Assembly (NCBI GenBank): GCA_963735455.1
Contig: CAVTKZ010000002.1
Coordinates: 1,302,001 to 1,366,000, forward strand
Reading direction: 5' to 3'
Length of the DNA: 64,000 bases
Source of the DNA: Palsa-1033 sp963735455
Lineage (GTDB): Bacteria > Chloroflexota > Limnocylindria > Limnocylindrales > CSP1-4
Shown here: piece by piece, positions 8,656 to 17,443 of the stretch
Numbering within the stretch: the stretch's first letter is position 1
How the letters are laid out: every line of letters begins with the position of its first letter
Translations under genes and position numbers: made by a program
Notes under the pieces: model-generated
The model's database searches: none
The model's input: only the letters and a program-made list of their open reading frames with translations
What the model was told of the DNA's origin: nothing

Positions 8656-9144
8656 ATGACCAGCGAGGAGCGCGCCCGGGCGCGGGCGATGCTCGACCTT
8701 GAGGAGGGCCGCGGCCTGGTCCGGGTGCTGGACGAGGCGGGGATCGGGGTGGTCCTGCTCCAGGCCCGCCGGATCGCCGTCGTCGGTGCGTCGTCCAACC
8801 CGGCCCGGCCGTCGTTCGCCGTCTTCCGCTACCTCGTCCTGCAGGGCTACGACTGCGTCCCGATCAATCCCAACGAGCGCGACGTCCTCGGCCAGCCGGC
8901 GTTCCGGACGCTGACCGAGGCGAGCGAGGCGAGCGGACCGTTCGACATCGTCGACGTCTTCCGGCGATCGGAGCTATGCCTGCCCCACGCCGAGGAAGCG
9001 GTCGCGACCGGGGCCGGCTGCCTGTGGCTCCAGCTCGGGGTGGTCAACTGGGAGGCCGCCGCGACTGCCACTGCCGGGGGCCTGTCGGTCGTGATGGACC
9101 GCTGCACGGCGATCGAGCATCGCGCCCTCCGCCAGCGCGGCTGA
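8656..9144 (+). CDS. CoA-binding domain protein (YccU-like)
   Basis: Small cytoplasmic protein of 162 residues with one Rossmann-like CoA_binding_2 domain. 'IAVVGASSNPARPSFAV' is the nucleotide-binding first strand and loop, 'CVPINPNERDVLGQPAF' the second, and 'WLQLGVVN' plus 'VVMDRCTAIEHRAL' the C-terminal family motifs. Members bind CoA or an acyl-CoA, but the physiological role is unknown. It lies 19 bp after the P450 gene and is probably in the same operon. Confidence 0.88.
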   Translation: MTSEERARARAMLDLEEGRGLVRVLDEAGIGVVLLQARRIAVVGASSNPARPSFAVFRYLVLQGYDCVPINPNERDVLGQPAFRTLTEASEASGPFDIVDVFRRSELCLPHAEEAVATGAGCLWLQLGVVNWEAAATATAGGLSVVMDRCTAIEHRALRQRG

Positions 9145-9156
9145 GGTCATGCCGGT

Positions 9157-9429
9157 CTAGCGCAGGAGGAGGCCGACGAAGATCGCGGCGACGCCGGCCA
9201 GGCCGATTGCTGCCCCGACCCGGACCTGGCGCTGGAGGATTGCCATGGCGACCGACGCGCCCGTCTTCGAGTCGTCGCGGACGCCACCCCGCCAGGCCTC
9301 GTAGCGAGCCACGTTCGCGTCCTGGGCCTGGAGCGCCCGGAGCCGGGCGAACGGACCCCGGGTCCGGCTGAAGCCGTACACGATCAGGCCCAGCCCGATC
9401 ACGACCAGGACGGCCCCGGCGGGGCTCAC
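9157..9429 (-). CDS. small two-helix membrane protein, unknown
   Basis: 90 residues with a hydrophobic helix at about 5-20 and another at about 72-89, joined by a charged, Arg-rich loop. Both termini probably face the same side. GTG start; it overlaps the end of gatB by 4 bp, so it is the last gene of the aminotransferase-gatB operon. I recognise no family. Confidence 0.65.
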   Translation of the reverse strand: MSPAGAVLVVIGLGLIVYGFSRTRGPFARLRALQAQDANVARYEAWRGGVRDDSKTGASVAMAILQRQVRVGAAIGLAGVAAIFVGLLLR

Positions 9430-10934
9430 GAGGCGCCTGGGCGGCCGGGATCGAGGCGCTCCCGCAAGAGCTTGCCGGCCAGCTCGGCGTTGGCCTGGCC
9501 CCGGGTCGTCTTCATCACCTGGCCGACGAGGAAGCCCAGGGCGGGCTTGCCCGCGTGGTGATCGGCGACCGCGGTCGGGTTGGCGGCCAGGACGGCGTCG
9601 ACCGCGGCGCCCAGGGCGGCGTCGTCGCTGATCTGGCGGAAGCCCGCCTCGGCCACGATCGACGCCACGGACTGGCCGCCTGCGGCGTGGATCGCGAAGA
9701 CCTCGCGCGCATTCGTCCGTGACAGCTCGCCCGCCTCGACGCGGCCGAGCAGGTCGGCCAGCTCGGCCGCACTCGACCGGCCGGCCAGGCCTTCGGCGGT
9801 CCGCTGGCCGGACTCGTTGACCAGCCGGCCATAGTCGCCGGTCACGAAGTTCGCAACTTCCTTGGCCGCCAGCCCGGGACCGGCGGCCCGGATCGCCTCG
9901 AAGGCGAGGGCCAGGTCGGGCTGGGCGACGATCACCCCGGCGTCATATGCGGACAGGCCCAGGTCCTCGACGTAGCGGGCACGCCGGGCGGCCGGCAGCT
10001 CGGGCAGGGCGACCCGGACCGCCTCGATCCAGGCCGGCGCGACCCGCAACGGGGGCAGGTCCGGCTCGGGGAAGTAGCGGTAGTCGTGGGAGTCCTCCTT
10101 GGAGCGCATCACGTAGGTCACGCCTCGGTTGTCGTCCCAGCCGCGGGTGTCCTGGGTCAGGACCTCACCGGCGTCGAGGGCCACGGCCTGGCGCTCGATC
10201 TCGAAGGCGATCGCCCGCTCGACGGAGCGGAACGAGTTCATGTTCTTGACCTCGACCCGGGTCCCGAACGGCTCCGTGCCGCGCGGCCGGAGTGAGACGT
10301 TGGCCTCGACCCGCATCTGGCCACGCTCCATGTCGGCGTCGGACACTCCGATCGTGCGCAACAGGAGCTGCAGCTCCTCGGCATAGCGGCGAGCCTGCTC
10401 GGCCGTCCGGATCGAGGGCTCGGTGACGATCTCCATCAGCGGCGCGCCCGAGCGATTGAAGTCGATCAGGCTGATCCGCCGCCCGTCGAGGTCGGTGGCG
10501 TGGATCAGCTTGGCGGTGTCCTCCTCGAGGTGGGCCCGCTGGATGCCGACCTCGAACGGCCCCGCAGAGGTCTCGATCCGGAGCCGGCCATGGGCCGCCA
10601 GGGGCAGGTCGTACTGGCTGATCTGGTAGCCCTTGGGCAGGTCCGGGTAGAAGTAGTTCTTGCGATCCCAGCGAGTCGCCGCCGGCGTCGTCGCACCGAT
10701 CGCGATGCCGGTCGCGATCACGCCCTCGACGGCGGCCCGGTTGATCGTCGGCAGCGCCCCGGGCAGGCCCAGGCAGACCGGGCAGCAGTGGCTGTTGGGC
10801 GGCGCGCTGTCGTAGGCGGTCGAACAGGCGCAGAACATCTTGCTCGCCGTCCGGAGCTGGCAGTGGACCTCGATCCCGATCACCGCCTCGTAGCGCTCCA
10901 GGGCCGGGCCGGCACTCGCTCCGGGGGCGCTCAC
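9426..10934 (-). CDS. gatB: Asp-tRNA(Asn)/Glu-tRNA(Gln) amidotransferase subunit B
   Basis: tRNA-binding and kinase subunit of GatCAB, which amidates mischarged Glu-tRNA(Gln) and Asp-tRNA(Asn). 502 residues. 'EAVIGIEVHCQL' opens the cradle domain, zinc-ligand cysteines are in 'CACSTAYDSAPPNSHCCPVCLGLPG', and the signature 'RKNYFYPDLPKGYQISQYD' follows. The C-terminal YqeY-like tail domain ends with 'LVGQVMKTTRGQAN'. The GTG at 10934 is used because it overlaps the preceding stop as GTGA and gives the expected length. It is encoded apart from gatC and gatA, which lie about 2.4 kb away on the same strand. Confidence 0.95.
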   Translation of the reverse strand: MSAPGASAGPALERYEAVIGIEVHCQLRTASKMFCACSTAYDSAPPNSHCCPVCLGLPGALPTINRAAVEGVIATGIAIGATTPAATRWDRKNYFYPDLPKGYQISQYDLPLAAHGRLRIETSAGPFEVGIQRAHLEEDTAKLIHATDLDGRRISLIDFNRSGAPLMEIVTEPSIRTAEQARRYAEELQLLLRTIGVSDADMERGQMRVEANVSLRPRGTEPFGTRVEVKNMNSFRSVERAIAFEIERQAVALDAGEVLTQDTRGWDDNRGVTYVMRSKEDSHDYRYFPEPDLPPLRVAPAWIEAVRVALPELPAARRARYVEDLGLSAYDAGVIVAQPDLALAFEAIRAAGPGLAAKEVANFVTGDYGRLVNESGQRTAEGLAGRSSAAELADLLGRVEAGELSRTNAREVFAIHAAGGQSVASIVAEAGFRQISDDAALGAAVDAVLAANPTAVADHHAGKPALGFLVGQVMKTTRGQANAELAGKLLRERLDPGRPGAS

Positions 10935-11191
10935 GACAGGGCCTGGCTCTCGACGATCAGGAACAGGCCGTACATCGCCACGGCCAGCCAGCCGAGGGCC
11001 ACGCCGAGCCGCCGCGCGAACAGCCGGACCCGGGGCCGGTCGGTGATCCGGCGGGTCGCCTCGAGCGCGGTCCGGGTGGGATCGCCATCGTGGACCAGCG
11101 GCCCGACGGCCTCCCGGGTGGCGGCGTAGCTGCGGGCAGCGGCGATCACGACCGCAATCAGCCCGCACAGCTGGAGGACGAAGTGGGCCAT
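10931..11191 (-). CDS. small membrane protein, unknown
   Basis: 86 residues with an N-terminal hydrophobic helix (about 4-22), a basic middle region rich in Thr and Arg, and a C-terminal helix (about 62-82). The ATG overlaps the aminotransferase stop by one base, and its own stop overlaps the gatB start by 4 bp, so all three are coupled. No family recognised. Its layout resembles the other small membrane protein at the far end of this operon. Confidence 0.65.
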   Translation of the reverse strand: MAHFVLQLCGLIAVVIAAARSYAATREAVGPLVHDGDPTRTALEATRRITDRPRVRLFARRLGVALGWLAVAMYGLFLIVESQALS

Positions 11192-12402
11192 CAGCCGCGC
11201 TGGCGATCCACGAACCGACCGATCCGGCCGAGCGCGTCCCGAATCTGGTCCTCGGAGGTCGCGTAGCAGGCCCGCACGTGGTCCTCGCCCGACGGACCGA
11301 AGGCGCCACCCGGGACGACCGCGACGTGCTCTTCGTGGAGCAGGCGCTCGGCGAACGTCTCGGCGTCGAGGCCGGTCGAGGTCACCTTGGGGAAGGCGTA
11401 GAACGCCCCACGCGGCTCGAACGTGGGCAGGCCGATCGCGTTGAGGCCGTCCACGATGAGCCGCCGACGGCGGTCGTAGGCGGCCAGCATCCGCTCGACG
11501 TCGGCCTCGCCGTTGACCAGCGCCTCGACCGCCGCATCCTGGGCCGTCGTCGGGGCGGACATGATCCCGTACTGGTGGATCTTGACGATCCCCTCCAGGA
11601 TCCCGGCCGGGGCGCACAGCCAGCCGACCCGCCAGCCGGTCATCGCGTAGGCCTTGCTGAAGCCGCCCATCAGGATCGTCCGCTCGCGCATCCCGGGCAG
11701 CGAGCTGAGCGCCCGGTGGCGGTACGAGCCGTAGGCCAGCCGGTCGTAGATCTCGTCGGAGTAGACGAGCAGGTCGTGGCGGACGGCGATCTCGGCGAGC
11801 TGGTCCTGGATCGCGTCGGACAGGACCGCGCCGGTCGGGTTGCAGGGATAGCCCAGGAAGAGCGCCTTGGTCCGCGGGGTGATCGCCCGCTCGACGGCGG
11901 CCGGATCGAGGGCGAAGTCGTCGGCCAGGAGGGTCGCGACATGGACCGCCGTCCCGCCGGCGAAGCGGATCGCCGGGACATAGGCCACGTATGAGGGTTC
12001 GTGCAGGATCACCTCGTCGCCCGGGTCGCAGGTCGCCCGCAGGGCGAGGTCGACCGCCTCCGACGCGCCGACGGTGATCAGGATCTCGCCCTGCGGGTCG
12101 TAGACCACGTCGTAGCGCCGCTCGAGGTGGGCGGCCAGGGCACGGCGCAGCTCGAGCGTGCCGTAGTTGCTGGTGTAGTGGGTCCGGCCCCGGCGCAGGC
12201 TGGCGACGCCGGCCTCGACGATTCCCACCGGCGTGTCGAAGTCGGGCTCGCCCACGCCCAGGCTGATCACGTCGTCCATCGTCGCCAGGATGTCGAAGAA
12301 GCGCCGGATCCCCGACGGCGGGACCGACCGGACCCGTTCGGCCAGGGCGCGCTCGGCCAGCGGCGGGCGGGCAGCGGCCAGCGGCGTCGTCTCGGTTGCC
12401 AT
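11191..12402 (-). CDS. PLP-dependent aminotransferase, class I/II
   Basis: Fold-type I aminotransferase of 403 residues, of the aspartate/aromatic transaminase type. 'ISLGVGEPDFDTP' is the N-terminal substrate-binding loop, 'YPCNPTGAV' carries the conserved Asn, 'VYSDEIYDRLAY' the Asp that contacts the pyridine nitrogen, and 'GGFSKAYAMTGWRVG' the Schiff-base Lys. 'ACYATSED' holds the region where the carboxylate-binding Arg is expected. The specific substrate cannot be read from sequence. It is first in an operon with a small membrane protein and gatB. ATG at 12402 follows a TATACT box by 7 nt, so the message is probably leaderless. Confidence 0.92.
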   Translation of the reverse strand: MATETTPLAAARPPLAERALAERVRSVPPSGIRRFFDILATMDDVISLGVGEPDFDTPVGIVEAGVASLRRGRTHYTSNYGTLELRRALAAHLERRYDVVYDPQGEILITVGASEAVDLALRATCDPGDEVILHEPSYVAYVPAIRFAGGTAVHVATLLADDFALDPAAVERAITPRTKALFLGYPCNPTGAVLSDAIQDQLAEIAVRHDLLVYSDEIYDRLAYGSYRHRALSSLPGMRERTILMGGFSKAYAMTGWRVGWLCAPAGILEGIVKIHQYGIMSAPTTAQDAAVEALVNGEADVERMLAAYDRRRRLIVDGLNAIGLPTFEPRGAFYAFPKVTSTGLDAETFAERLLHEEHVAVVPGGAFGPSGEDHVRACYATSEDQIRDALGRIGRFVDRQRG

Positions 12403-12409
12403 GCCGGCG

Positions 12410-12415
12410 AGTATA
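12410..12415 (-). promoter_or_regulatory. -10 box of aminotransferase-gatB operon, leaderless spacing
   Basis: TATACT on the minus strand ends 7 nt before the ATG at 12402. There is no room for a Shine-Dalgarno between a start site at the usual distance and the ATG. Confidence 0.55.
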
Positions 12416-12486
12416 CGGAACCGGGGAAAGCGGCCGATCCGGGCCGATCGCCGCGGCGTAGGATCAGCTGACAACCCGCCCTGAGG

Positions 12487-13344
12487 ATGCCCATGCTCGG
12501 CCGAGTGCTCGAACAAATCGTGGCCGCCCAGGGTCGCTGGGCCAAGCCGCTCGGCGACTGGCTCCAGGGGGTGAGCGCGGCGATCTTCGGCCGGATCCTG
12601 CCCGTCCGCGACTTCCTGGCCGGATCCTGGCTCGGCCATCCCCTCCATCCCCTGCTGACCGACGTGCCGATCGGGGCCCTGACGGTGACGATCGTGCTCG
12701 ACCTGCTCGGTCAGCCGGTGGCCGCCGACGTGGCCCTCGTGATCGGCGTCCTGACGATGATCGCCTCCGCGCTGGCCGGTTACGCCGACTACTCGACGAC
12801 CGACGGCCGGGCCCGCGTCCGGGCGACGGTCCACAGCATGCTGATGCTCGTGGCGCTCGCGATCTACCTCGTCTCGCTGGCGATCCGGTCCACGGGGCCC
12901 CCGAGCCGGGCGCTGCCGATCGCCCTGTCGATCGTCGCCTACGTGATCCTGGCCGGCGGCGCGTTCGTCGGCGGCGACGTCGTCTTCGTCCTGGGCAACA
13001 TGGTCGATCGCCATGCCTGGCGCTCATCCGGCACGAAATGGCAGCCGCTCGAGGTGGGCGAGATCGCCGAGGGAAGCCTGGTCAAGGCCCGGCTCGGGAT
13101 CCAGGACCTCGTCCTGGTCCGGACCGGCGAGAAGATCCTGGCCCTCCACAACCAGTGCGCCCACGCCGGCGGGCCGCTCAACGAGGGGTCCCTGCTCGAC
13201 GGCCGTGTCGAATGCCCGTGGCACGGCTCGCGCTTCGAGCTCGCCACGGGCCGCCGGCGACGCGGCCCCACGGTCTACGACCAGCCGGCCTACGAGGTCC
13301 GGCCGCTGGCGGCCGGCGGCTACGAGGCGCGCCGGGTCTCCTGA
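12487..13344 (+). CDS. DUF2231 membrane domain fused to Rieske [2Fe-2S] domain
   Basis: 285 residues in two parts. Residues about 40-175 form a four-helix DUF2231 membrane domain with the hallmark 'LGHPLHPLLTDVPIGAL'. Residues about 185-280 are a Rieske ferredoxin domain with both ligand pairs intact: 'CAHAGGPLNEG' (Cys and His) and 'CPWHGSRF' (Cys and His). The Rieske part should be an electron carrier tethered to the membrane. DUF2231 has no settled function; this arrangement suggests a small membrane redox module. It is divergent from the aminotransferase operon; a TAGGAT box at 12459-12464 may be its -10. Confidence 0.88.
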   Translation: MPMLGRVLEQIVAAQGRWAKPLGDWLQGVSAAIFGRILPVRDFLAGSWLGHPLHPLLTDVPIGALTVTIVLDLLGQPVAADVALVIGVLTMIASALAGYADYSTTDGRARVRATVHSMLMLVALAIYLVSLAIRSTGPPSRALPIALSIVAYVILAGGAFVGGDVVFVLGNMVDRHAWRSSGTKWQPLEVGEIAEGSLVKARLGIQDLVLVRTGEKILALHNQCAHAGGPLNEGSLLDGRVECPWHGSRFELATGRRRRGPTVYDQPAYEVRPLAAGGYEARRVS

Positions 13345-13362
13345 TCCAGCCCGCGACCTTGG

Positions 13363-14961
13363 CTATGCCGCCCCGGCCAGAGCCGCGGCGCGATCCATCG
13401 GGGTCGGGCCGGCCGGATCCCCCGCCCTTTCGAGGTCCGTCGGGGGCACCGTCCGCCAGGCCGCGTCGGCGGTCACCGCCTCGTAGCCCCGGGCGAGCTC
13501 GAACAGCTCGGCCTCGGTCCACGGCGCGCCGATCAGCTGCAGCCCGACCGGCATCCCCTCGGACAGGCCACACGGGATCGAGACGCCCGGCAGGCCGGCC
13601 ATGTTGACCGGCAGGGTGCAGGCGTCCGAGAGGTACATCGAGACCGGGTCGGCCAGCCGCGCGCCGAAGCGGAAGGCGACGGTCGGGCTGGTCGGGGCCA
13701 CGAGCGCGTCGAAGCCCTCGGCCCACAGCCGGTCGAAGTCGGCCTTGATCAGCGTCCGAACCTTCTGGGCCTTGAGGTAGAAGGCGTCGTAATAGCCGGC
13801 CGAGAGGGCATACGTGCCGAGCATGATCCGGCGCTTGACCTCCGCCCCGAAGCCGCGCCCCCGGGTGGCCAGGACATTGGCCAGGGTGTCGCCGTCGCGG
13901 ATCCCCGGGCCATAGCGGATCCCGTCGTAGCGGGCCAGGTTGGCCGATGCCTCGGCGGGGGCCACGATGTAGTAGGTGGCCAGGCCGTACTCGGTATGGG
14001 GCAGGCTGACCTCCTCGACGACCGCCCCGGCGGCCTGCAGGGCAGCCACCGCCTCGCGGACCCGGGCCTCGACGCCCGGCTCCATCCCGGCCACGAAGTA
14101 CTCCCTGGGCAGGCCCAGGCGCTTGCCGCGGAGCCCGCCCGCCGCGGCGTCATCCGACGCGGCCAGGTCGAGCAGCCGATCCGGCACCGGCACCGGGGCC
14201 GACGTCGAGTCACGCTCGTCGCGCCCGGCGACGGCGTGGAGGAGGGTCGCGGCGTCGCGGCTGTCGCGGGCGAACGGGCCGATCTGGTCGAGCGAGCTGG
14301 CGAAGGCGACGATCCCGTAGCGGCTGACCCGGCCGTAGGTCGGCTTCATGCCCACGATCCCGCACAGGGCGGCCGGCTGGCGGATCGAGCCGCCGGTGTC
14401 GGTGCCGATGCCGAACGGGGCGTGGAAGGCGGCCACCGCCGCCGCCGAGCCGCCGCTCGAGCCGCCGGGGACCCGGTCGAGGTCCCACGGATTCGAGGTC
14501 GGGCCGTAGGCCGAGTGCTCGGTCGAGCTGCCCATCGCGAACTCGTCCATGTTGGTCTTGCCCAGGAGCACCGCGCCGGCCGCCCGCAGGCGCTCGGTGA
14601 TGTGAGCGTCGTATGGCGAGCGGTAACCCTCCAGGATCCGCGAGCCGGCGGTGCACTGGCCACCCTCGACCGAGACGAGGTCCTTGAGCGCGACCGGCAG
14701 GCCATGGAGCGGTGGCAGGGCAGCAAGGGCGGCAGGCCCGTCGCGCCGGGCGGCGACAAGCGCGGTGTCGGCAGCCACGGCCTGCGCCCGGGCGCCCTCG
14801 GAATCGATCGCCAGCCAGGCGTGGAGCCCGCGGTTGTCGCGCTCGGCGGCGGCCAGGTGGACCTCGGTCAGCTCGAGCGAGCTGAAGTCGCCCGCCCGGA
14901 GGCCGGCCGCCAGCTCGTGGCCCGGCCGCCGATTCAGCCCGGCCGGATCGACTGCGGCCAT
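13363..14961 (-). CDS. gatA: Asp/Glu-tRNA amidotransferase subunit A
   Basis: Glutaminase subunit of GatCAB, amidase-signature family, 532 residues, slightly long at the C-terminus. The catalytic Ser-cisSer-Lys triad is visible: Lys in 'PVALKDLVSV', cis-Ser in 'VPGGSSGGSAAAVAA' and the nucleophilic Ser in 'GTDTGGSIRQPAAL'. Ammonia released from glutamine is passed to GatB. The start lies 2 bp after the gatC stop. It converges with the Rieske gene. Confidence 0.95.
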   Translation of the reverse strand: MAAVDPAGLNRRPGHELAAGLRAGDFSSLELTEVHLAAAERDNRGLHAWLAIDSEGARAQAVAADTALVAARRDGPAALAALPPLHGLPVALKDLVSVEGGQCTAGSRILEGYRSPYDAHITERLRAAGAVLLGKTNMDEFAMGSSTEHSAYGPTSNPWDLDRVPGGSSGGSAAAVAAFHAPFGIGTDTGGSIRQPAALCGIVGMKPTYGRVSRYGIVAFASSLDQIGPFARDSRDAATLLHAVAGRDERDSTSAPVPVPDRLLDLAASDDAAAGGLRGKRLGLPREYFVAGMEPGVEARVREAVAALQAAGAVVEEVSLPHTEYGLATYYIVAPAEASANLARYDGIRYGPGIRDGDTLANVLATRGRGFGAEVKRRIMLGTYALSAGYYDAFYLKAQKVRTLIKADFDRLWAEGFDALVAPTSPTVAFRFGARLADPVSMYLSDACTLPVNMAGLPGVSIPCGLSEGMPVGLQLIGAPWTEAELFELARGYEAVTADAAWRTVPPTDLERAGDPAGPTPMDRAAALAGAA

Positions 14962-14963
14962 CG

Positions 14964-15263
14964 TCAGTCGCCGCCGGTCAGGATCGCGCTGACGACGATG
15001 AAGCCGTCCTTCGTGGCGGCCGCGTTGGCGAGGGCCGCCGCCTGTGACAGGCAGGGCCGGACGACGTCGTCGCGGAGGATGTTCTCGAGCTCGATCGTCT
15101 GGGCCGTCGGCGCGATCGCGTCGGTGTCCAGCTCGGTCAGCCGGCCGTACTGGTCGAGGATGTGGTTGAGCTCGCCCTCCAGGCGGCCGAGCTCGTCCCC
15201 GGTCAGGCCGAGGCGGGCCAGGTGGGCAACGTGGGCGACGTCGTCGCGGGACAGGCTGGCCAT
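14964..15263 (-). CDS. gatC: Asp/Glu-tRNA amidotransferase subunit C
   Basis: 99-residue clamp that wraps GatA and GatB together. 'HVAHLARLGLTGDELGRLEGELNHILDQ' -type N-terminal helices and the C-terminal 'ILRDDVV' region (normally LRxDxV) are typical. The last 20 residues differ from most GatC proteins, which usually end soon after a 'VPkviE' motif. ATG at 15263 is 6 nt after a TATGAT box, so besides read-through from ligA it seems to have its own leaderless promoter. It is followed by gatA after 2 bp. Confidence 0.9.
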   Translation of the reverse strand: MASLSRDDVAHVAHLARLGLTGDELGRLEGELNHILDQYGRLTELDTDAIAPTAQTIELENILRDDVVRPCLSQAAALANAAATKDGFIVVSAILTGGD

Positions 15264-15269
15264 TGCCCG

Positions 15270-15275
15270 ATCATA
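15270..15275 (-). promoter_or_regulatory. -10 box of gatCA, leaderless spacing
   Basis: TATGAT on the minus strand, 6 nt before the gatC ATG and overlapping the last codons of ligA. It would allow gatCA to be expressed apart from the upstream repair genes. Confidence 0.5.
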
Positions 15276-17439
15276 CCGGCGATTCACCGCCGAGGAGGCG
15301 CCCGAATGCCTCCTCGTCAAGGACCGCCACGCCGAGCTCCTGGGCCTTGGCCAGCTTCGAGCCGGCGCTCTCGCCGGCGACGAGGTAATCGGTCTTCTTC
15401 GAGACCGAGCCCGAGACCCGGCCGCCGGCTGCCCGGATCGCGTTCTCGGCCGCCTGCCGGTCGTAGCCGGCCAGCGACCCGGTCACGACCAGCGTCTTGC
15501 CGGCCAGCGGCCCGGCGCCGGCCGAGTCAGCGGAGCCCGGCGGACGGACGGCCGGCCGCTCAGCCTCCACCCCGGCGCCGACGAGCTCGGCCAGCACGTC
15601 GCGGGTGGCTGGCTCGCTGAAGTAGCGGACCAGGCCGCCGGCCACCGTGGCGCCGACGCCGGGCACGGCCTCGAACGCGGCCGGCTCCTCTTCGGCGACC
15701 CGCCGCAGCTCGGCGGCCGCCCGTGCCGTCCAGCCCTGGGGCCCGCCCATCGGCTCGTCGTCCGCCGGCGGGATCCGCGCCGCCAGCCAGTTGGCCAGGT
15801 CGATCGCGGTCTGCTCCCCCACCTGGGGAATGCCCAGGGCGTTCAGGATTCGGGCGAGCGGCCGCCGCCGGGCACGGTCGATCGCGGCGACGAGATTCTC
15901 GGCGCTCTTGCGGGCGTAGCGATCGAGGGTCATCAGGGTCTCGACATCGAGCCGGAAGAAGTCCGCCCGGGCGCCGAGCAGCCCGCGCTGGAGGAGCTGC
16001 TCGACGACCGCCCAGCCAGCCCCCTCGATGTCCATCCCGCCCCGGCCGGCGAAGTGGCCGTACTCCTGGCCGACACGCGCCGGGCAGGCCAGGTTCGGGC
16101 AGTAATGGCGGACGGCGCCGTCATCGCGGACGATCGGCGTGGCGCAGACCGGACAGACCGCGGGCATGTCGAACTCGACCTCGGCCCCAGTGCGGGCCTC
16201 GAGGACCGGCCCGACCACCTCGGGGATCACGTCGCCGGCCTTCTGGAGGATCACCGTGTCGCCGATCCGGATGTCCTTGCGGCGGACCTCGTCGACGTTA
16301 TGGAGGGTGGCCCGGGCAACCGTCGAGCCGGCGACCTTGACCGGCCGAAGGTGGGCCACGGGCGTGAGGGTGCCGGTCCGCCCGACGTAGGGCACGATCG
16401 CCTCGACCACGGTCTGGACCTGCTCGGGCGGGAACTTGTAGGCGATCGCCCAGCGCGGCGCGCGGGCCACGAGTCCGAGCCGTGCCTGCTGGTCCAGGCG
16501 GTCGACCTTGACCACCACCCCATCGGTCTCGTAGGGCAGTCCGTGGCGCCGCTCGCGCCAGGTCTCGATGAACGCGATCACGCCCTCGATCTCGAGCCCG
16601 GTCGCGCTTTCCGGGTTGACCGGCAGGCCGAGCGACGCCAGCCTGGCCAGGGCGGCCGACTGGGTCGCGACCGGCCGCTCCGGTCCGTCCTCGACGAGCT
16701 GGTAGAACCAGGCCGACAGGCGCCGCCCGGCGGTCACCGCCGGGTCGAGCTGGCGCAGCGAGCCGGCCCCGCTGTTGCGCGGGTTGGCATACAGGGCCAG
16801 GCCCGCCTCCTCGCGCTCGGCGTTGATCCGGGCGAACTCGGCCTTGGGCATGTAGACCTCGCCCCGGGCCTCGATCGAGACCGGCTCGGCCAGCCGGGCC
16901 GGGATCGCGGCGATCGTGCGCAGGTTGGCCGTGACGTCCTCGCCGGTGGTGCCGTCGCCACGGGTCGCGCCGAGCACGAACCGGCCGCCCTCGAAGCGCA
17001 GGCTGATCGCCAGGCCGTCGATCTTCAGCTCGGCGCCGTAGCGCAGCTCGGGGACCGGCTCGGGCGCGGCGGGCAGGCCCAGGCCCTTGCGGACCCGGGC
17101 GTCGAACGCCCGCAGCTCGTCGGCCGAGAAGGCGTTGCCGAGCGAGAGCATCGGCCGGGCATGGTGGACCTCGGCGAAGGTCGACGACGTCTGGGCCCCG
17201 ACCTTGACCGTCGGCGAGTCGTTCGTGCGCAGGTCGGGAAACGCCGTCTCGATCGCGACCAGCTCCCGGAAGCGGGCGTCGTACTCGGCGTCGGACAGCT
17301 CCGGGGCGTCCTCGAGGTAGTACAGCCGGTTCGCCCGCAGCAGCTCCTCGGCCAGGATGGCATGCCGGTCGGCGGCGACCTCCGGGCCGCCGGCGGCGGC
17401 CGTCTCGACGAGAGCCGGGTCGACCGGCAGGTTGCTCAT
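15271..17439 (-). CDS. ligA: NAD-dependent DNA ligase
   Basis: Seals nicks using NAD+ during replication and repair. 722 residues in the LigA order. The Ia domain contains 'LRANRLYYLEDAPELSDAEYD'-like Tyr residues that bind NMN. The adenylation domain has the KxDG lysine in 'ELKIDGLAISL' and 'GATRGDGTTGEDVT'. The OB fold contains 'VGRTGTLTPVA'. A four-Cys zinc finger is seen in 'CPVCATPIV' and 'YCPNLACPARV', followed by helix-hairpin-helix repeats and a C-terminal BRCT domain ('GKTLVVTGSLAGYDR'). The gene starts 4 bp after the helicase stop and ends 7 bp before gatC, the pcrA-ligA-gat order seen in several phyla. Confidence 0.96.
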   Translation of the reverse strand: MSNLPVDPALVETAAAGGPEVAADRHAILAEELLRANRLYYLEDAPELSDAEYDARFRELVAIETAFPDLRTNDSPTVKVGAQTSSTFAEVHHARPMLSLGNAFSADELRAFDARVRKGLGLPAAPEPVPELRYGAELKIDGLAISLRFEGGRFVLGATRGDGTTGEDVTANLRTIAAIPARLAEPVSIEARGEVYMPKAEFARINAEREEAGLALYANPRNSGAGSLRQLDPAVTAGRRLSAWFYQLVEDGPERPVATQSAALARLASLGLPVNPESATGLEIEGVIAFIETWRERRHGLPYETDGVVVKVDRLDQQARLGLVARAPRWAIAYKFPPEQVQTVVEAIVPYVGRTGTLTPVAHLRPVKVAGSTVARATLHNVDEVRRKDIRIGDTVILQKAGDVIPEVVGPVLEARTGAEVEFDMPAVCPVCATPIVRDDGAVRHYCPNLACPARVGQEYGHFAGRGGMDIEGAGWAVVEQLLQRGLLGARADFFRLDVETLMTLDRYARKSAENLVAAIDRARRRPLARILNALGIPQVGEQTAIDLANWLAARIPPADDEPMGGPQGWTARAAAELRRVAEEEPAAFEAVPGVGATVAGGLVRYFSEPATRDVLAELVGAGVEAERPAVRPPGSADSAGAGPLAGKTLVVTGSLAGYDRQAAENAIRAAGGRVSGSVSKKTDYLVAGESAGSKLAKAQELGVAVLDEEAFGRLLGGESPV

Positions 17440-17443
17440 CGGC

